The notes: generated by a model not told the origin, from the sequence alone. Shown: positions 30,419 to 41,279, numbered from the stretch's first letter. The stretch: DNA of 64,000 nt from Parvibaculaceae bacterium (GCA_019636015.1 JAHBYJ010000002.1:345849-409848), one strand, 5' to 3'. Numbers and translations: made by a program.

Positions 30419-33151
30419 GTGTCGAAATCATCACGCCACGGAAATGGCAAAAGTCTCGCTGACCGAAACGAAAATCGGGAGGCAGCGAAACGTCGTGAGG
30501 CTGAGCGCATCCAAGCGCTCCTGACGGCGCGCCGAGTGGCTGCACGATCGCAGCGAATATCCCGTCCCGGCGTATCGGTGCCGTTCTCGATTCGGTATGC
30601 CTCGACCAGCGCCCCTTCGAATTGGCTGATGCCCGAACGTGGACGCCCGATTCTCAACGCTATGCTGGACGCTGTGGAAGACGGTGATGATCGGGCCATT
30701 TTGGCTTGGCCTATGCGGCCAAGCGGAGGTTTTGCCTGCGCCGCCGTCGCGCTGCGCGAAGCCCGCGCCTCGGGCCGTCTGGCTTACGCGACGCTGGCGC
30801 TGTGGCCTTGGCGGAGCGGCGCGACCTGGGGAGCGCGCTCAATTCTGGTGCATCCTGGTGATATCGCGACCGCAGCCGCGCGCACCGTCGATGAAATTCA
30901 GCATGGCGCCGCTTGGGCGAAATCCGGATTGGCGCAGGAATCGCTTTGCCTGCTGGAAATGCGATTGCGCGATCTCCTGACAAAGCCGGATTCTTCAACT
31001 AACGGCGCTGGTACGAGTGCGTCGACGCTTGTCGTCCGCAACCCCACGCTTCTGGAGACGACCGCCGTTTTTGTGCCGATCACGGCTGGCCAAGCGGTCG
31101 CCTATGCCTCTGATGGCGCACAGGTATTGCGCCGGGTGCGTGACCACACCCATATGGGAGATCGCGACGCAGATCTCGCCCAGCATGTCGATGCCATCGG
31201 CAATCCATTGAAAACGCCCTTTGGTGTGTTCGGCCTTCCCGCCGAGGCTAAACCCGAGACGCTGGCACGCTGCTTAAGTTTCTCGCGATTCAAGACACTA
31301 GGCCTCGACGCGGTGATCGTTGATCTGACACAGGCCGGTCGCAAGGATCTGCCGGACGATTGGGAACAGCGTTTCGCCAATCTCCTCCAGGCGCTCGCCG
31401 ATGTGCCCGGCCGCCGTCCGCCCGTAGTTGTTCTTTCTGAAGATGCTTTCTCCTTGCGCCGCGCGGTTCGCGCCTTGCGATCCTATGGCGCCGCGTCACG
31501 ACTTTCGCGCAAGCCGCCACTTGAGATTGGGGCCTATCTTCCGGAACAGGGCCTTTTTGGCCCGGCCTCCACACTCACAACCGATCTCAAGCCCATTGCG
31601 TTCGAAGCTGACATAAAGGACGCCTCGCTGGCCGGGCTGCGCGATGGTCTTCTCTCGCTTGGCCGCAATTTTCGTCAGGCTGGCGAGTCGGCGGCCGCGG
31701 CAAGCGTATCGAAGGCGCTCGCGTTTCTGCGCCGCTCTGCATCTCTGCCGATCGGCCTCAAGGAAGCTCGCGACGTAGCAGACATTCTTCACGATGGAGA
31801 CGACGAGGTCGACAACGCTGCGCGCACCCTTTTTAGGCCCAAGATGGCGCTTTCACGCTTGGCGATGGCCGCAGAGACGGTGCCGCAATTTGGCGAGGCG
31901 ACACGACGCTTGGTCGCCGAGGTTGAGGCCAAGGTTCAGGCATGGGAAGACGAAACGCCCGTTTCCGCCAAGCTAGTGCAGGTCTTGGCCGACCCCGCCT
32001 GGAATGCCTCCGATGTGCTTCTCTCTGTTCCAGATCGCCGAACAGCAGATGTCTATCTCAGTTCGGATCGCGCATTGGGCGTTTCATGCGAGATCATCGA
32101 CCATCGAGCGCTGTTTGGACGCATGATCGCTATCAAACCGCGGCGCGTCATTGTAATTGGCCCAACGCCGGAGGCGATCCGGGCGCTGCTGACGATCGAG
32201 ACTTCGCCGGACCGCGCGCTTCTCTTGGGAGATGCGGCGGGGAGTGCCTTGCTTGCCGCGGAATTGGCGCCCTTGGCACGTATTCCCGCATTTGCCGCGG
32301 TTGCGCAACGGGCACGACCGCTGACGGCTGCGCTTCAGCGCGGCGGAGCGGACGAAAAGCTTGATCTGGCGGAGGCGGAATTCCGTATCGTCGCCACGTT
32401 GCCTGAAGGACTTTTGGATTTCACGCGCGCCGGCGAGGCCTACAGCGGCGATATCGTCCAATTCAAGACCAGCCGCATTGATCGCATCCGCTATCGTCCG
32501 AACAGCGACGTTTTGGAATTTTCTCCTGGCGAGCTTCGGCCGTTTGAGCGCAAAGCGGCGCGGACCATCCGCGCCGGCGACCGTATCCTCGTTCTCAGCG
32601 CCGCGCTGCGTGAACCTATCCGTCGGGCCCTTGCCGGCTCCCAAGAGACCTTGAAGCAACTCGCGATCTATCACACCCGCATTGCGGCCATTTACAGCGC
32701 CACGCCCGGGGCCACTGATCAGGACAAGGCGCGCTATATCCTGGCCAAGATGCAGGAACTTGATCCGGCGCTGCCTGCGCAAGAATTGCCTAACATCGTG
32801 CGCTGGCTAACGGCCCATAAGGCGCCCAGCGGAGCGGATGGCGTCCGTCAACCGCGAGCGGCGCGGGACTGGCCCCGTTTTCGCATCTTCATGCAGGCGG
32901 TCGGTGTCGATTCTGCCTTGGCCGACATGTTTTTTCGTGGCGCCATTGTCCCAGCGCGATCCTACCGAGTGCAGGAAGGCTATCTGTTTAACCAGCGCGT
33001 GGTGCAGTTCGTTCTCGATCCCGAAGGCGCTGCTGCCGGCGCTGCAGTGTGGAGATCGATGCCGGGGCTTTGGCAGCTCGTGCTGGATGCCGTAGACGAG
33101 GTGCTTGTCGCACAAACCCTCTCGACAGAAGAGGTGAGGAAACATGGCTGA
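30419..33151 (+). CDS. Large DISARM-associated protein, DrmE-like by position
   Basis: 910-aa cytosolic protein, first gene of a five-gene overlapping operon. GTG 30419 has GGGGGA just upstream. The basic N-terminus is probably disordered. At about residues 95-145 there is WPMRPSGGFACAAVALRE and ALWPWRSGATWGARSI, and the middle shows alternating strand/helix segments (PPVVVLSEDAF, VIVIGPTPEAIRALLTIET) but no intact Walker A or nuclease motif that I can see. In class 2 DISARM the gene before drmA is drmE, a protein of unknown function with similar size. DrmE assignment is inference from position, size and a faint resemblance. Confidence 0.55.
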   Translation: MSKSSRHGNGKSLADRNENREAAKRREAERIQALLTARRVAARSQRISRPGVSVPFSIRYASTSAPSNWLMPERGRPILNAMLDAVEDGDDRAILAWPMRPSGGFACAAVALREARASGRLAYATLALWPWRSGATWGARSILVHPGDIATAAARTVDEIQHGAAWAKSGLAQESLCLLEMRLRDLLTKPDSSTNGAGTSASTLVVRNPTLLETTAVFVPITAGQAVAYASDGAQVLRRVRDHTHMGDRDADLAQHVDAIGNPLKTPFGVFGLPAEAKPETLARCLSFSRFKTLGLDAVIVDLTQAGRKDLPDDWEQRFANLLQALADVPGRRPPVVVLSEDAFSLRRAVRALRSYGAASRLSRKPPLEIGAYLPEQGLFGPASTLTTDLKPIAFEADIKDASLAGLRDGLLSLGRNFRQAGESAAAASVSKALAFLRRSASLPIGLKEARDVADILHDGDDEVDNAARTLFRPKMALSRLAMAAETVPQFGEATRRLVAEVEAKVQAWEDETPVSAKLVQVLADPAWNASDVLLSVPDRRTADVYLSSDRALGVSCEIIDHRALFGRMIAIKPRRVIVIGPTPEAIRALLTIETSPDRALLLGDAAGSALLAAELAPLARIPAFAAVAQRARPLTAALQRGGADEKLDLAEAEFRIVATLPEGLLDFTRAGEAYSGDIVQFKTSRIDRIRYRPNSDVLEFSPGELRPFERKAARTIRAGDRILVLSAALREPIRRALAGSQETLKQLAIYHTRIAAIYSATPGATDQDKARYILAKMQELDPALPAQELPNIVRWLTAHKAPSGADGVRQPRAARDWPRFRIFMQAVGVDSALADMFFRGAIVPARSYRVQEGYLFNQRVVQFVLDPEGAAAGAAVWRSMPGLWQLVLDAVDEVLVAQTLSTEEVRKHG

Positions 33152-36100
33152 TCCCCACGCGCTCGGCGGAATGTCTTCTGACGACCGCCAGATTCTGAAG
33201 GAGGCTGTTTGCGATGCGGTGCTGGAGCGCACCCGCCGCGTTGTCTCGGGCGAAGGGCCTTACGGCGCCACCGTGCTGGGAGAAAAGCCATCGCGCACCC
33301 TGTCGAGTGGCTTTATTCTGCCACGGTTGAATGAAGACGGCGACGATGAGTCCAGTGATATCAAGATTCCGGCGCATGGTCTGGATCTGATGCTTCACCC
33401 GGCACCCGGCGCCGTGCGCATTCTGGCCTCCATGTCGGTGTATGTCCGCGCCTTACCGACTGCAGAGGAATTATTCGCGCGGGAGGGCCGGTTCATCCCA
33501 CGCGCTGATTTCAGCGAGGCCGCGCGCCAGCAAGCCAATGACGAAATCCGGCGGCGGGCTGCCGCCGAGATTCCTGCCGGCGCCTCGCATAGCGCGCGGG
33601 CCGAACAGCGCGCCGCTATTTCCCGCGAGGTCTACACTGTGATGGGGGTAGGCGTGCCAGCCACCGCGCAACTTCCGGGCGGGGATGATCGTGATGCTGC
33701 CGCAATCGAGGATGGTGTGCCGCCACCGCCGGTGACCGGCGGGCGTCTGCGGATTCCGGATCGCATTTCGCGACGCTACGACATTCCTCAGAAATGGATA
33801 CGTCTGGACGTGGCAGTTCCGCCGCTGGAGCTTCCGCTGCCGTGCGACCCGGAAGGTTGGGCGACCTTGGCGGCCACGCACAAAGGCGCCCTTCTGGCAG
33901 CAATCCGTGCGGCTTTCACAGACTGGATCGCCAGTCCTGTCGGCCAGGCCCAGGCTTGGCGGAAATTGCATCCGCCTTCGGAAGCCTTCTGGGAGCCCCA
34001 AGCTTGGGAACGCTTTCTAGAAACCGCCCGTGCCGTGTCGACACGGGATTCGGATCTCGTTCCGGATTTTGACGCGCAGCTTCTTGTTCAGCCTCTGGCA
34101 GATTCGCTGGACGACAGCGTCTATTCGGTGCGCTTTGCGCTGGAGAACCTGCGCGAAGGTGACGCCAGCATGGAATGCGGCCTGTTCGGCGTTGATCTGC
34201 GCGTCGTGATGCCGACACAAGCTCTTGGCCCGATGCGTCTTGAGCGAGTGCGCCGCAGTTACCATCTGGCAGGCTTTATGACGATGCCGGCCATTGGTGT
34301 GAATGGCGGCGTGTGCGATCTCGGCGTGATCGATGGCGAGCGTCACCTGCGGACCACTTGGATGCCCCGCTATGTACTGCCGCGGGCGCGCGCAACCGAG
34401 ATTGCCGCTGTTCCCACGGCCTATCGTGACCTGGCCTCTCCGACCCTCAATTTGAGTCAGCTCGCGGGGCTTCCCGAAGCGATGAATACCTGGATTGCAG
34501 CGGTCGCCCAAGAAACCGTGCTGTTCACCCCGGGCGAAGAGGGCAGTGCGGCCGATGAAGCCTCACAGCAGGCTCGGTTTCAGGATGATTTGCTGGCTTG
34601 GCGCGGCGAGGCCGCCCGCATTGCCAGAGGGGTCCAGCTTCTGGCTGCGTCCCAGATCGCCTGGCAGACAGCGCCGACTTCGTTAGCGGCGGCGCCGTTC
34701 CGCGCATGGCTTCTGCTCAACCGGGCCTTCGATGGCGCCAATCCGCTACGGGCTGACGAAGCCCCGCCAGGCTGGCGGTTGTTCCAGTTGGCCTTTGTGC
34801 TGGCGCATGTGCCGACCTTTGCGTCACGCATTCCCGAGTATGCCGGCAGTTTCGATGTCAGCTTCGATGAAAACGCTGCAAGTCTACTCTATATGGCAAC
34901 CGGTGGCGGCAAGACCGAAGCCTTCTTCGGAACGCTCGTCTATGCGCTGTTCCTCGATCGGTTGCGCGGCAAACACCGCGGCGTGACTGCGATGATGCAT
35001 TATCCGTTGCGTCTCCTCACTGTCCAGCAGGCACAGCGGCTGGCGCGCCTGCTCGCCCGCGCCGAGCTGGTCCGGCGCGCGGAGAATATCGCGGGAAGCT
35101 CGTTTGAAATCGGCTTTTGGGTGGGCGGCACCAACACGCCCAACTCGACACAGAAACCAAATGGCGATGTCTCGGACGCGCTGCGTTGTATCCCAGTCTG
35201 GAACAGTCCGCGGGCGCTGGACGAACACGCTCTGCTGGTCAGTCAGGACCGGCTCGACCGCGAGTATGTAGCGTCCAAGACGGCCTGGAACAAACTTCCG
35301 GTTTGCCCTTTTTGCACCTCACCTGATGGCACCGGGCTTCGGCTTTTCCCGGAGCGTCATCACCAGCTAGGCATCGTCTGTTTGAGCCAGGCCTGCGCCT
35401 GGAATGAAGCGCATCCCGGCCGGTGCGAACCCTTGCCGTTCCTGCTGGCCGACACTGACATTTATAGGCGCAGTCCCTCAGTACTTTTGGGGACCATCGA
35501 CAAGCTGGCCTTGCTCGGCCAGAGCATAACGACCATCGACCGCATCGCGGGCATGTTTGGTCTCGCACGCTGGATAGAAGCGAGGGCCGAAGGCCTTCTG
35601 CAAATGCCCAATGGTGCAGTCACCGGCGCTCCGCCCCCACCAAATGTGCAGCGCGTTGCGCCAGCCTTCAGCGGTGGCGCGGAGGTGTTCTTCGATCCCT
35701 TCCCCAGCCTTATCATCCAGGACGAAATGCATCTCCTGGAAGAAAGCTTGGGGACATTTGGCGGCATTTTCGAGACAGGATTGTTCGTGTGGCTGGAACG
35801 CTTGAGCCGGCTGCTCGGCGAGAGGGTCTGCCGTGTACCGGGTAGCCCCAATCGTCCCCGTCTACCGCATGTCATCGGTGCCACCGCGACAGCGGCAGAC
35901 GCCGCCAAACACACACGCGCGCTTTATCAGAAGCGTGTCGTGCAGTTTCCGCACCCCGGCCCGAGCCTCTATGGTGGGTTCTATACGCGCACGGCGAGCT
36001 TTACGTCTGGAGGCGAGGCAGAGACGATTCGCCGTGATGCGCTGACTACGCCACGAGGGCGCGAAGCGGCCGCGCCTTGGGGTCGGCTTTATGCCAGTCT

Positions 36101-37358
36101 GATGACCAATGGGCGCCTGCACACCGTAACGACGCTCTCGGTTCTGGCCTCGCACGCGGCGACCATTACCCGCTGGCAGAAAGACTTGGCGTCAACCGAT
36201 CCCATGCGCCAGGCCAGCGCCGCCGCCGAAATCGAAAGCAATATTTCCGACGCCCCTTGGTTTGAAGGCCGCAGCGCGGCGGTGCGCGCTGCCGCACGCG
36301 ACGGACGCTATGATCGGCTCGCCGCGCTGGTCGATTTGCATCGCATCCAGCTGACCTATGTCACCAACAAAAAGGGGGGCGATCAGATCCTTTCTGCTCT
36401 GGAAGCAGAGGTTCGCGAAGCGCATGCTGCAATGGGGCAAGAGTATGCGCTGGGCGCTTATACTATGGATCTGATCTCCGGCGGCGTCGATATTGGCGGC
36501 ATCCAATCTGTCATCCGCCAGGCGGAGCGACCCTTCGATCCGATGCAGGAGGACATCAGTACCGCCCTGCGCGGTATCGTGGCCACCTCTGCCATCTCTC
36601 ACGGCGTGGATGTGGAATTGTTCAATGCGATGGCCTTTGCCGGCATGCCCTCCGATATTGCGGAATACATCCAGGCCTCGTCGCGTGTCGGACGCACCCA
36701 TGTCGGTTTTTCGCTTTTGATACCGACGCCGCAAACCCGGCGTGACCGCTTCGTGGTGGAAGTCCATGAATCCTTTCACCGGTTGCTGGAACGGATGATT
36801 TCGCCGCCGGCAGTAGAGCGCTGGGCCGACCGGGCCATCGATCGCACCGTTCCCTCCCTGGTGCAGATGTGGCTTGCGGGCGTGCGACACCAAGAAAGAT
36901 TTGCCGCGGCGGCCGTAGACCAAAAGGCGCATGTGATGCTGCCCGTGACCGTGGAGCAGGTCGACCGCCTGCTGCGCGATCCGGCCGCGTTCAACGATTG
37001 CGTCGGCTTTGTTACCGTCGCCATTGGCATAGGCGCCAATACTGGTGGTCCGGCCAATCCCGCCTACTATGCCAACTTGGTCCGGGCCGCCGTGCTTCGG
37101 ATCCAGGCCGAGGTGGCCAGCGGCAGTTTTGTAGGTAAGCTTTCTGATTTTTGGAGCAATCCCATGGCCCGGCTCCAACGCCCCATGCTCAGCTTGCGCG
37201 ATGTGGATGCGGCTGGGCAAATTCGTGCGTCCGATCGGACCCTCCACCATCGCAGCCTGAGTTGGGAGGAAGTGGGCGAGGCCATGGCCATGATTCGAAA
37301 TCGGGGCGTCTCCCGCGACCGCCGCGCAGCGTCCAGCGAACTGGATGAGGATAATTGA
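33144..37358 (+). CDS. DrmA-like DISARM helicase
   Basis: 1,404-aa superfamily 2 helicase. Walker A is in MATGGGKTEAFFG (about residue 587), motif II is DEMH in LIIQDEMHLLEE (about 860), motif III IGATATA, and the C-terminal lobe has HGVDVELFNAMAFAGMP with QASSRVGR. A CxxC...C zinc-like insertion (CPFCTSPDG, CLSQACAW) sits near residue 722. Length and motif set match DISARM DrmA, which cooperates with DrmB to load on invading DNA. It overlaps the upstream stop by 8 nt with a GAGGTGAGGA ribosome-binding site. Confidence 0.85.
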   Translation: MADPHALGGMSSDDRQILKEAVCDAVLERTRRVVSGEGPYGATVLGEKPSRTLSSGFILPRLNEDGDDESSDIKIPAHGLDLMLHPAPGAVRILASMSVYVRALPTAEELFAREGRFIPRADFSEAARQQANDEIRRRAAAEIPAGASHSARAEQRAAISREVYTVMGVGVPATAQLPGGDDRDAAAIEDGVPPPPVTGGRLRIPDRISRRYDIPQKWIRLDVAVPPLELPLPCDPEGWATLAATHKGALLAAIRAAFTDWIASPVGQAQAWRKLHPPSEAFWEPQAWERFLETARAVSTRDSDLVPDFDAQLLVQPLADSLDDSVYSVRFALENLREGDASMECGLFGVDLRVVMPTQALGPMRLERVRRSYHLAGFMTMPAIGVNGGVCDLGVIDGERHLRTTWMPRYVLPRARATEIAAVPTAYRDLASPTLNLSQLAGLPEAMNTWIAAVAQETVLFTPGEEGSAADEASQQARFQDDLLAWRGEAARIARGVQLLAASQIAWQTAPTSLAAAPFRAWLLLNRAFDGANPLRADEAPPGWRLFQLAFVLAHVPTFASRIPEYAGSFDVSFDENAASLLYMATGGGKTEAFFGTLVYALFLDRLRGKHRGVTAMMHYPLRLLTVQQAQRLARLLARAELVRRAENIAGSSFEIGFWVGGTNTPNSTQKPNGDVSDALRCIPVWNSPRALDEHALLVSQDRLDREYVASKTAWNKLPVCPFCTSPDGTGLRLFPERHHQLGIVCLSQACAWNEAHPGRCEPLPFLLADTDIYRRSPSVLLGTIDKLALLGQSITTIDRIAGMFGLARWIEARAEGLLQMPNGAVTGAPPPPNVQRVAPAFSGGAEVFFDPFPSLIIQDEMHLLEESLGTFGGIFETGLFVWLERLSRLLGERVCRVPGSPNRPRLPHVIGATATAADAAKHTRALYQKRVVQFPHPGPSLYGGFYTRTASFTSGGEAETIRRDALTTPRGREAAAPWGRLYASLMTNGRLHTVTTLSVLASHAATITRWQKDLASTDPMRQASAAAEIESNISDAPWFEGRSAAVRAAARDGRYDRLAALVDLHRIQLTYVTNKKGGDQILSALEAEVREAHAAMGQEYALGAYTMDLISGGVDIGGIQSVIRQAERPFDPMQEDISTALRGIVATSAISHGVDVELFNAMAFAGMPSDIAEYIQASSRVGRTHVGFSLLIPTPQTRRDRFVVEVHESFHRLLERMISPPAVERWADRAIDRTVPSLVQMWLAGVRHQERFAAAAVDQKAHVMLPVTVEQVDRLLRDPAAFNDCVGFVTVAIGIGANTGGPANPAYYANLVRAAVLRIQAEVASGSFVGKLSDFWSNPMARLQRPMLSLRDVDAAGQIRASDRTLHHRSLSWEEVGEAMAMIRNRGVSRDRRAASSELDEDN

Positions 37359-37360
37359 GC

Positions 37361-39592
37361 ATGACCCGTCCTCCCTTTATGCAACGATCCCGCAGCCAAC
37401 TCGCCACTGCCTATGCGCCAAACTCGCTTTTCACCTTTGAAGGTGGCTCCGGCGCCTGCATGGCCTTACCCGTGTCGGGCAATCGTACCGCGGAATTGCG
37501 CCCGATCACTCAGAACATGATCAGTGAGCAGATTCAGGAATATTGCGAAGCCTGGGCGGACCGCGCCATGCGCGGCCAGAATCTGCGCCATCCTGTACCC
37601 CCCGCTCTTGCTGTAGACAATCGAATCCTGAGCGATGGCATCGTGCGGGTGCGCATCGGCGACCTGGCGTTTCAAGTGCCCGATGTCGTGGGCTATGTGC
37701 CGTTCCCCTTGGCGTTCACCTGCACGCGCTGTGGCCTTCATCGTGAGACCCGACGACTGGAGCGGCTACCGCAAGAGGCGGCGGCCTTCCGTCAGGCCTG
37801 CCCGACAGGCTCTGCCGGATGCGCCGATGACTGGGAACAGATCGATGTCGTGTTGACCCATTGGGCGGGCGCCGTAGAACCGATCAGCCCCGTCTATCGG
37901 TATTGGGCCGCCCAGAGCGGAGAGGTGCGCGAAATCTCCCGCTGCAGTTCCTGCGGCTTGGACCGGTTTTATCTGCGTCGCCCGCCCGGCCCGTTGGGGA
38001 GCTGGCACTTCGAATGCATTCGTTGCCACACCGTGCGACCCATCTTGCAGCGCGACCTGCAGACTTTACAACTGCTGGGGCCGCTGACCGATCAGAACTT
38101 GGCCGTGTTCGCCGAGATCAACATGGAGCCGGTCTCCTATCGCGCGTCGGCCGCCTATTATGTGCATGGCGACCGCCTGCTGGTGTTCGATCAGGATCAG
38201 TATGTTTCTCTTCTGGGCAGTGGACAGAACGGTCCCCTCGAAGGGTTCTTGACTACCCGCTACGGCTATCCACCCTCGCAAATCTCCGATGATGACAAGG
38301 CGGCCATTTTGCGCGCCGCCGGCCGCGGTAGCGAATGGGATAATTACGTTGGCATGCGCGACCTGCTTGCCATGTTAACAGCATCAGGCAATGCGACGGA
38401 GGCGATGATTGCATCCTCGCGGTCCGCAATGGCGCGTTGGGAAGACGATTGGAATGCAACAGTTTTCGTCGGCCGCCAGCAAGCCACGCCCGGTATCGTC
38501 GCTGCCTGCCGGGACAGGACCCGCTATGTGCGCCGCTTCGATCCCGTGCGCATGGCGGTGGAACACGAGACCTTGGTTCAGGAAAAGCTCCATGGCGGAC
38601 AGCTCAGTGACGGCAAAGAGGTTTCCGTCGATGTGACAGTCCTAGATCAATTCTTGATCCCGGATGGTCTCGGCGAGGCCGAAGTCGCCTTGCTGAGAGC
38701 TGAGGCACGCCGGCGTCGCGATCTGCTGGGGATTGCCGAAATGCGCCTGCTGCGCGATGTTCGGCTCTGCGAATACACCTTTGGCTATACCCGAACCTCC
38801 TCTTCACCCACGGTCAAGCGGGATAAAGCGGGCGATGCCGAAATGCCCGTCCGGTTGCGTCTGTTCGACCGTGTCGAGGTGGGGGATTCGGCGCGCCACC
38901 CGGTTCTGTGCCTGCTCCAATCCAATGAAGGGTTCTATATCCGCCTGAACGAAGCCACCGTTCTGGAGTGGCTGGCCGTCAACGAGATACCGCTCGCACC
39001 TGCGCTCCCGGGCGTGCGGCTGGGCGGCCGTCTGATCGAGGAATTCGCGGACATCGAGAGCGATGATAGTACCCGGTTCTCGCGATTCCTCGATGAATAT
39101 CGCCGCGAACGTGGTGTCGCGCGCCGCGCCTATCCTTATGTCTATACCTTGCTGCATTCCATGGCGCATCACCTGATCGGGATATCAGCGTCGATGTCGG
39201 GTTTGGATCTCGGCTCCTTCGGCGAGCACATCTTTGCGCCAGACCTGTCCTTTCTGGTCTACCGCCGAGGGGTGACCATGGACCTGGGCAACCTCTCATC
39301 GATGTGGCGGGACCACGGCGATCCGAACCTTGGCAATGAGGTGCTCGACCGGATGGTCGACCCGGTCAGTCTCAGGTGCGGCTCGGAAAGCGTCTGCAAT
39401 CACCGCGGCGGCGCCTGTCCGGATTGTGTTCTGATCCCCGAGACGGCCTGCCTAACCCGCAACGAACTTCTGTCGCGTTCTGTTCTGATCGGCCGGGGCG
39501 CTCCGCGTTGGGATGCGCCTGGTACTGCGCTTACGGGCTACTATGAAATCGCCCGGCGGCATGCCCACTCATACCAGCAACCTACACCCTAA
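37361..39592 (+). CDS. DrmB-like DUF1998 protein
   Basis: About 743 aa (a TTG six bases upstream, overlapping the drmA stop, is an alternative start). Several CxxC pairs suggest zinc sites (FTCTRCGLH, RCSSCGLDRFY, ECIRCHTV). The C-terminal DUF1998 region is clear: LLHSMAHHLIGISASMSGLDL and CNHRGGACPDCVLIPETACL. DUF1998 proteins partner DrmA in the DISARM core complex. Positioned directly after drmA with GAGGA as ribosome-binding site. Confidence 0.85.
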   Translation: MTRPPFMQRSRSQLATAYAPNSLFTFEGGSGACMALPVSGNRTAELRPITQNMISEQIQEYCEAWADRAMRGQNLRHPVPPALAVDNRILSDGIVRVRIGDLAFQVPDVVGYVPFPLAFTCTRCGLHRETRRLERLPQEAAAFRQACPTGSAGCADDWEQIDVVLTHWAGAVEPISPVYRYWAAQSGEVREISRCSSCGLDRFYLRRPPGPLGSWHFECIRCHTVRPILQRDLQTLQLLGPLTDQNLAVFAEINMEPVSYRASAAYYVHGDRLLVFDQDQYVSLLGSGQNGPLEGFLTTRYGYPPSQISDDDKAAILRAAGRGSEWDNYVGMRDLLAMLTASGNATEAMIASSRSAMARWEDDWNATVFVGRQQATPGIVAACRDRTRYVRRFDPVRMAVEHETLVQEKLHGGQLSDGKEVSVDVTVLDQFLIPDGLGEAEVALLRAEARRRRDLLGIAEMRLLRDVRLCEYTFGYTRTSSSPTVKRDKAGDAEMPVRLRLFDRVEVGDSARHPVLCLLQSNEGFYIRLNEATVLEWLAVNEIPLAPALPGVRLGGRLIEEFADIESDDSTRFSRFLDEYRRERGVARRAYPYVYTLLHSMAHHLIGISASMSGLDLGSFGEHIFAPDLSFLVYRRGVTMDLGNLSSMWRDHGDPNLGNEVLDRMVDPVSLRCGSESVCNHRGGACPDCVLIPETACLTRNELLSRSVLIGRGAPRWDAPGTALTGYYEIARRHAHSYQQPTP

Positions 39593-39611
39593 TCGCGCGA
39601 CCAGGAATTTC

Positions 39612-41279
39612 GTGACCCATCTCGAACGCAGCCACAGCTTCCCCAAAATGGCCTCCGACCTGGTGGGTGGGGCTGCGCCAAAAGCTGAGTGCGCGGCTGC
39701 GCCGGCCGTGAGCGAGTGGGAGAGTGCGGCGCCGATCCTTCAGAAGCTTTTGGGGTCGTATCGCAGAAAGCGCGCCGCCTCTGACCGGTTGAAGAAATGT
39801 TTGAACCTCATCTCCGGGAAGGGGCCGACCAAATCCGTCGCGCTACTGCAATCGCTGTCACCGGCCTGGGCCGACCATGCAATCGCCAGTATTTATGCTC
39901 TGTTGATGTCCAACGACCGCCGCAAGAATCTCGGTGCCTATTTCACGCCGCCGCATCTGGTCGATCATTTGGTATCGCAGCTCCAGGCCCACGGTGTAGA
40001 CGTTGTTGAACATCGTTTGCGCGACCCGGCTGCGGGTGGCGCGGCATTCCTTGTGCCACTCGCACGCCTCAAAACCGCAGCTTGGCGCGCGCAGAAGCTT
40101 TCTGACCGCGAAATTGTCGCGCGCCTCCAACGCCACCTTATAGGGCGGGAAATCGATCGCGATCTGGCCACCATCGCTAATGCGCTAGTCCGTCGGATGC
40201 TGGTCGACGAGTTTAAGATCGACAGAAGTCTGGCCGCAAAGGTCCGGCTCGTTCGCGTCGGCGACAGCCTTAATCCCAAGGCGGCTGCCAAGGACCGCAT
40301 TGACCACGAGGTTGGCAACCCGCCTTTCTTGCGCCTCAAAAACAACGACGCCCGGGCAAAGCGTGCGATCTTTTCGGAAATGGTCTCTGGGAGGCTGAAC
40401 CTCTATGCTCTGTTTGTACGCCGAGCCTTGGAAGAGGTGCCGGCAGAGGGAACGGTTGGATATGTGATCCCGGCATCTTTTTTGGGCGGACCGGAGTTCG
40501 AAGCTTTTCGCCGACGAGTCCTGCAACTGGCCGAGGTATTAGTCATTGACCAGATTGAAATGCGTGATGACGTTTTCCTGGACGCCATTCAGGATGCTTG
40601 TTTCATAGTTCTGCGACGCCGAACGACTCCCGTTGCCATGCCGGCACTTGCGCAGGCAGCAAGCGGCGTTCTGCACCGGAACGGAAAATTTTCAGAAAGC
40701 GGTACTGCCGAGATCGCGGCCGATGGTGCTGCCTGGCGTCTGCCTGGCCTTGAGCAGCCTCAGCCCACTACGCTTAAGGAATGGGGTTATCGCGCCACCA
40801 TCGGCTACTTGGTGCCCAATCGTCAGCCCGAACGTCTCCACAAAAGAAGTGCGAAGGGGCGCTATCCCCTGATCTGGGCGAAATCGATCACGACGGAGGG
40901 GCGTCTGGACTTTGATCGGGGTGCGGCCTTCAAGGGGCACGGTTGGGTCGATGCCCCGTCCGATGCTCCCTATATCATCCGCACACCTTGCGTCGCCATT
41001 CAGCGAACCTCATCACGTGGCCAGAAGCGTCGGCTCAATGCCGCGCCGATCTTCAAGTCCTTTGTGGCGCGGCATGGTGGCATCATAGCTGAGAACCACG
41101 TCATCATATTGCGGCCCCTGCATTCCGATGCCGCCTCCCCCAGGGCGCTGGCAGCAGCGTTGAATCAGCCCTTGGCAAGCGCTCAACTGGACCGCATCTG
41201 CGGTTCTGCCTCCATCTCGGCGCGATTGTTGGAAAGTTTGCCCCTCCCAGCGCCGCCGCGCAAAGGCGGAAAGCAATGA
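39612..41279 (+). CDS. N6-adenine DNA methyltransferase (Eco57I/TaqI-like)
   Basis: 555-aa class I DNA methylase: RKNLGAYFTPPHLVDHLV at the start of the catalytic domain, motif I RDPAAGGAAFLVPLA, motif IV GNPPFLRL (NPPF, typical of N6-adenine enzymes), VGYVIPASFLGG, and a C-terminal target-recognition region (IIRTPCVAIQRTSS, IIAENHVIILRPL). I chose GTG 39612 because AGGA lies 5 nt upstream and it avoids an 80-nt overlap with the preceding gene that a longer reading would require. It probably marks self DNA for the DISARM-like system. No endonuclease domain is visible. Confidence 0.85.
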   Translation: MTHLERSHSFPKMASDLVGGAAPKAECAAAPAVSEWESAAPILQKLLGSYRRKRAASDRLKKCLNLISGKGPTKSVALLQSLSPAWADHAIASIYALLMSNDRRKNLGAYFTPPHLVDHLVSQLQAHGVDVVEHRLRDPAAGGAAFLVPLARLKTAAWRAQKLSDREIVARLQRHLIGREIDRDLATIANALVRRMLVDEFKIDRSLAAKVRLVRVGDSLNPKAAAKDRIDHEVGNPPFLRLKNNDARAKRAIFSEMVSGRLNLYALFVRRALEEVPAEGTVGYVIPASFLGGPEFEAFRRRVLQLAEVLVIDQIEMRDDVFLDAIQDACFIVLRRRTTPVAMPALAQAASGVLHRNGKFSESGTAEIAADGAAWRLPGLEQPQPTTLKEWGYRATIGYLVPNRQPERLHKRSAKGRYPLIWAKSITTEGRLDFDRGAAFKGHGWVDAPSDAPYIIRTPCVAIQRTSSRGQKRRLNAAPIFKSFVARHGGIIAENHVIILRPLHSDAASPRALAAALNQPLASAQLDRICGSASISARLLESLPLPAPPRKGGKQ

